A stretch of 64,000 bases of DNA. It comes from Histomonas meleagridis. Its lineage: Eukaryota > Parabasalia > Tritrichomonadida > Dientamoebidae. Under the pieces are notes generated by a model, which saw only the letters and a program-made list of their open reading frames with translations, ran no database searches and had not been told where the DNA came from. The position numbers and the translations under genes were made by a program. Shown here piece after piece: positions 60,348 to 64,000 of this stretch; the first letter of the stretch is position 1, and every line of letters begins with the position of its first letter. Location of the stretch: contig WSYJ01000130.1 of NCBI GenBank assembly GCA_020186115.1, positions 277,802 through 341,801 of the forward strand. Reading direction: 5' to 3'.

Positions 60348-61727
60348 TTAAATCATAATTTTGTCGATAATTTCATTCCAATCTAATGCTGATGAAATTT
60401 GTGATAACCAATTCAATGCGAGTACCCATGCCGTTCTTTTATCCATAGCTTTCTTTCTTAAAACAGCCAATGCCAAAAGAGTTGCAATTATGTTATCATA
60501 CTCATCACAATCTTTCTTATTAATTTCATTCATTTCTGGTTAACTTTCGACGCCAATTACATCCAAAAGTTTATCATTTTTTGTCCAACAACCATTTAAC
60601 TGTCGCAATGAAACTATTTGAATATAATCAATGAAAAGAGAAGTTTTTCGATGTTCATCTGTAGTAAAAACTTTCATGGGTGCTGGTTCATTTTGATCAG
60701 AGGAAGGCTGAAATGGTTCAATTACAAGTGCATCATCATCATATATATCACTAAAGTCATCAGTATCTAAAGTATCAAGTAATTTACATTTTTCTATTTC
60801 TATATTTTGAACATTAGAAGGTTTAAGTGAACGTACTTCTATTTCATCATCATCTGAATCACAAAAATAGCCAATCACTTTTCCTATATTTTCACTTTGA
60901 GCAAGTGAAAGCTGCATATTATCAGGTACTATTTCAAATAAATCATCAAGCACGCCTGCCATTTCAATCACTTCTTCTTCTTTTATACCATCATCTTTAT
61001 TAAATACTCGGACATAAGATGTATACTTAGATATGACATTACTTTCAAGCGATAACTTAACACATTTTTCTTTTTCAACATGAAGTTCTAATTTCTGAAT
61101 CTTTTGATACGCAAATAATGCAAGTATACCTTTAGTATTCCAAATATCAGAATTAACTTCGATTGGGAAATCAATATTTTGATCACAATAATCACAATTC
61201 AATAAAATTTAATTATCATTAGTTGGCACATTAATATAAAATGTTAGTAAATTCTTAGGAATTGATTTAGGAATTTGATATGGTGATATTTCGAAATTAT
61301 TATGGTTTTCTAAAAGAATATTTATGTTATTAATATATCCGGTTATTGGAATAATTTTCATTGATAAATCATCGGAATCACTAATAAATGTAGCCCTTCC
61401 ATTTGTAATTGATGCTATCATTTCAATGCTTCCCATATCAGTATCACTTCCAATGCCAAAAGTAAAACATCGATTTGTCTTTGAATTTTGATCTAATAAT
61501 TGATATATTCCATAAGAGGCGTAAACTTTTAAACTCCAATAAAATCATCTGTCTTATGATATTCATAGTTTTGCCCATTAAATTGAACATATTGAATGGG
61601 AACATTTTGTTTAATTTTAAGTTCAAAATTTATTTTCGCGGTTCCAGCAATGATGGAAGTTTGATTATATGCATTCGACCCAGATTGGAGAGGAAACTTG
61701 AGTAACATTGTCTTATAATCTTAATTA
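60348..61727 (-). pseudogene. vWA-domain protein (VWA5/PARP4-like), broken
   Basis: Reading leftward from about 61700, a partial vWA-type protein gives AGTAKINFELKI, a segment with NYEYHKTDDFIGV, then after a shift VYASYGIYQLLDQ...CFTFGIGSDTDMGSIEMIASITNGRATFI. A stop at 61209-61211, a further 220 codons and a second stop at 60540-60542 follow. Last is the VIT/vWA-typical C-terminus NGCWTKNDKLLDVIGVE...IIATLLALAVLRKK...TAWVLALNWLSQ. The FTFGIGSDTD and NGCW...TALALxWL motifs are those of VWA5A/PARP4-type proteins. One frameshift near 61530 and two in-frame stops make it a pseudogene. The N-terminal VIT domain and metal-site DxSxS are missing. Confidence 0.7.
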
Positions 61728-62479
61728 TTGCTTCAAAGACTGATTTAGCTATGATTTTAACTGAACTTCAGTATTTGATGGAACATGACCAATTATAAAA
61801 AAATGAAACTTAAAATGAATAAAGAGGAATGGATATAAGAGATAAAATTAAATAAATAACATCAAAATATTGTAAAAAATATTTAAAATAAAGTAATAGA
61901 GAGATATTGGAGAAATTTTGAAAAAAATTTTCAATTGTAAATTACAAGATAACTTCATAATATTATCATATTATTTTTTAAATTTAAAATATGTATACTA
62001 ATGCTATTTATTTAATGCAAGAGAATTATATTTAAATATAAATAATAATCATAAAAATATATTTGAAAACAGGGTTTTCATGTTCCAACTTTTTAGGTCT
62101 TTTCTATGCTTTTTGATCGTATTTTCTTGTTATAAACATTTTTATCTTCAAATTACATAATAATTTACTAAAATAATATAGCAACATCAATTGGAATTAT
62201 TAAGTTGTTTATTATATTTCAAAATCAATTTTCATGATTTTTTGATATTAAAATGAATTGAACTCAATATTAACTGAATATAAATCAAAATTAATAAAAA
62301 ATTTAAATATACCATATAATTCTAAAAAATGTAATAGAGAGATTTTTCAACTTTTTAATTTAAAGTGAAATTGATTATCTATCATTAAAAATTAAAATTA
62401 AAATAATTTAGTATTTAACAAAGAATATTAATAATTATAAATATTTTTTTGGTTTACAGATTAAAATTATAAATGTGTG
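61728..62479. other. Very AT-rich intergenic stretch, no gene seen
   Basis: About 750 bases, among the most AT-rich of the window, with no frame, RNA gene or obvious repeat. Confidence 0.45.
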
Positions 62480-62521
62480 TTGATTTATTAACAAAACAAT
62501 ATTTTTCGGCGGCAACCGTTT
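62480..62521 (+). promoter_or_regulatory. Copy of the PIERCE-gene promoter block
   Basis: A 42-base block nearly identical to 38832-38874 (TTGATTTATT, ACAAAACAA, TTTTCGGCGGC, ACCGTTT). Here it precedes an ATG (62529) that opens only a 14-codon frame, and a DUF3447 relic follows. Confidence 0.6.
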
Positions 62522-62559
62522 ACGAATCATGGATTTGATCGTTTTTTTATTCAATTTAC

Positions 62560-62705
62560 TGGAGCAAACTTAATCGAAAAATTAAACCATCACTTTATGA
62601 AAGAGGTTCATTTGTTAATACTGAAAATGTTTCATTAATTGATTGTTGTGCATTTTTTGGTTCGATTATATGTTTTAAATATTTATTATTAAATAATAAA
62701 AGGGG
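62560..62705 (+). pseudogene. DUF3447/ankyrin relic
   Basis: The bases encode KLNRKIKPSLYERGSFVNTENVSLIDCCAFFGSIICFKYLLLNN. This aligns with residues of the 354-residue DUF3447 protein at 19.9-20.97 kb (DFNQKIEPSLYERCDFVNQENVTLIDYAAFFGSVKCFKYLLIN). Only this block survives; the sequence changes abruptly at GGGGGAGGATGTTGG (about 62701), which may be the edge of another element. Confidence 0.75.
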
Positions 62706-63780
62706 GAGGATGTTGGACATAATTTAATGCTGTTTTAACAGTGTTATATGTACATCCTACATATGCAGCTTTTATATATATTGCCATTAAATTGTTCAAT
62801 ACATAATTTTCGTAGAAAATCATAGCGATCTGGTATCTGCATCGACATGATGGCCTTTTACATTTGTTTGTTGAATTGAATTGATAACCGATTTGGAGTC
62901 CACTATATATTTCGATATTATGTCATTTTGGTAACATCGATTTTCAATAAAGTCTTTGTAAAAAATTTTTTGATAATCGCTTAACTCCACGCCACTTTTT
63001 GATTACAAATTTCTTTGCTTTACACTATTAACCCATTCATTTTTTTCTTGGTCACAATGCCATCGCAAATTGTGCAAGAGAATTATCTGATATGTACAAT
63101 TATAGATATGTTTTTAGATCTACTGGGCGTTCACATTCCATTAAAACATTTAGGTGCAAGTACTTTACAGCAATATTTAACTGCACTGCTTCAGTTAAAT
63201 TTCAATACGATTTCCAAAATCACATTCTCCGATTTGATTCTTGCGATGAAGTTCATACTCATCCAATCGGTGTACAGGTTAGCACTAAATCAAGAAACAC
63301 TTTTATACATGAATAGTTCCAAGCGATAAAAGAGGATACTAAAAATGGTATCAGTGCTTTTCAAATTCGGATGGAAAATTGGTTGACTTGTTCAAAAAAC
63401 GTATTGTATTCAGCCAGAAGACCTGAATCATAACAACAACGTGGGAATGAAATGGAATTACTAATAGATAAAATAAGAAAGTGAAAAATTGGAGTAACAG
63501 AAGATTCAAACTTTAGCAAATCTTATAAGAGCAGTATATATTCGAGGACAAAGTTAATTATTAGAATCATTAAATGAAAGGAGAATTACAAATATTTTTG
63601 ATCATCTTATTTTGCCTGAGGTCAACGAGAAAATTAGTATTAATGCATTAACAATGATATTGGCATAATATACAGATTTACAACTCATTGGAATGATAGC
63701 AAATGGTGATAATTGTTGCAAGAATCATATGGAATACCTTGCAAACATTTATTAATTACGAGAATGCAAAAAGCTATAAT
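62701..63780 (+). mobile_element. Degenerate transposon debris, possibly Mutator-like
   Basis: The left part (62710-62900) reads on the minus strand as NLMAIYIKAAYVGCTYNTVKTALNYV. The right part (63092-63316, plus strand) reads YRYVFRSTGRSHSIKTFRCKYFTAIFNC...FDSCDEVHTHPIG, a Cys/His pattern like the FLYWCH/WRKY-GCM1 zinc-binding N-terminus of MULE transposases. Frames after 63330 (ENWLTCSKNVLYSARRPE, NSFSKSYKSSIYS) are full of stops. No intact terminal repeats are recognised. The family is a guess from the zinc-binding pattern. Confidence 0.4.
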
Positions 63781-63805
63781 TTAAATAGTTGTGATAAAAT
63801 TTTAC

Positions 63806-63880
63806 ACACACACACACAGCGCTATGTGAGCTTCGTGCTACGCACTCGCTCCCACTCGCGCTACATAAACTAAAGGATGA
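63806..63880. other. CA-repeat and GC-rich patch
   Basis: A short (CA)n run (ACACACACACACACA) leads into a patch unusually rich in G and C for this window (GCGCTATGTGAGC, GTGCTACGCACTCGC, CCACTCGCGC), followed by GAACGGCTAAAA, a Myb-type core. No frame or RNA fold convinces me. It might be a transposon end or repeat. Confidence 0.35.
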
Positions 63881-64000
63881 ACGGCTAAAATCGATTGAAT
63901 TATCATAAATCGGTTGGTTTTGATTGAAAGTAATAAAATATATTTAAATTCATGATGACATTTATATTTAAAATGTGTGAGGCATGACAAACTAACTAAC

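Overview
The window is nuclear DNA from a trichomonad (parabasalid) protist. It is very AT-rich and packed with short, intronless genes on both strands. Lineage markers include BspA-like leucine-rich-repeat surface proteins, DUF3447/ankyrin genes, a mariner element with short TA-flanked inverted repeats, a protein resembling the trichomonad initiator-binding domain (IBP39/IBD), a probably hydrogenosomal Cpn60, and TCA(+1)Y-type initiators a few bases before start codons. The strong AT bias fits Tritrichomonas better than Trichomonas vaginalis, but the genus is an inference. Several start codons given here (MAVYK, MERQK, MIYAF and others) lie downstream of the longest open frame, because the longer frames begin with TTG or GTG or run through promoter motifs.

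Layout. 1-12 kb: an MT-A70 methyltransferase, a large BspA-like gene without a visible ATG, a Rab GTPase, CFAP52, prefoldin subunit 3, two unknown genes and tRNA-Arg(ACG). 12.4-18.9 kb: a decayed non-LTR retroelement with N-terminal C2H2 fingers, reverse transcriptase and a C-terminal CCHC plus PD-(D/E)xK endonuclease, i.e. R2-like organisation. 18.9-21 kb: an array of ankyrin modules with a 170-bp period and a DUF3447/ankyrin gene. 21-33.6 kb: unknown genes, a broken TMEM62-like phosphoesterase, an AP-3 sigma subunit, tRNA-Val(AAC), a broken Ras gene, a Rab and two alpha-helical repeat proteins. 33.6-42 kb: TRAP-beta, Cpn60, a structured GC-richer patch that may be a non-coding RNA, Rad9 of the 9-1-1 clamp, a PIERCE-type axonemal protein, a THEP1-like NTPase and a Sel1-like protein. 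42-46.5 kb: surface-protein and ankyrin relics, including a BspA-like gene split by a mariner insertion. 46.5-60 kb: an unknown gene, a Frag1/DRAM/Sfk1 membrane protein, an IBD protein, a D-2-hydroxyacid dehydrogenase, a 2128-residue Piezo channel, a USP12/46-like deubiquitinase and an ENTH-like protein. 60-64 kb: a vWA pseudogene, a DUF3447 relic and probable Mutator-like transposon debris.

Themes. CFAP52 and PIERCE are both microtubule inner proteins of the flagellar axoneme. The two Rabs, AP-3 sigma, TRAP-beta and the ENTH-like protein serve secretion and membrane traffic. Piezo, the BspA-like proteins and the Frag1-family protein face the environment. Much of the rest is debris from three amplifying families (BspA-like, ankyrin/DUF3447, transposons). 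Recurring upstream motifs (TTTGGCGC, AACCGTT/AACGGT, palindromes in divergent promoters) suggest a compact promoter grammar.
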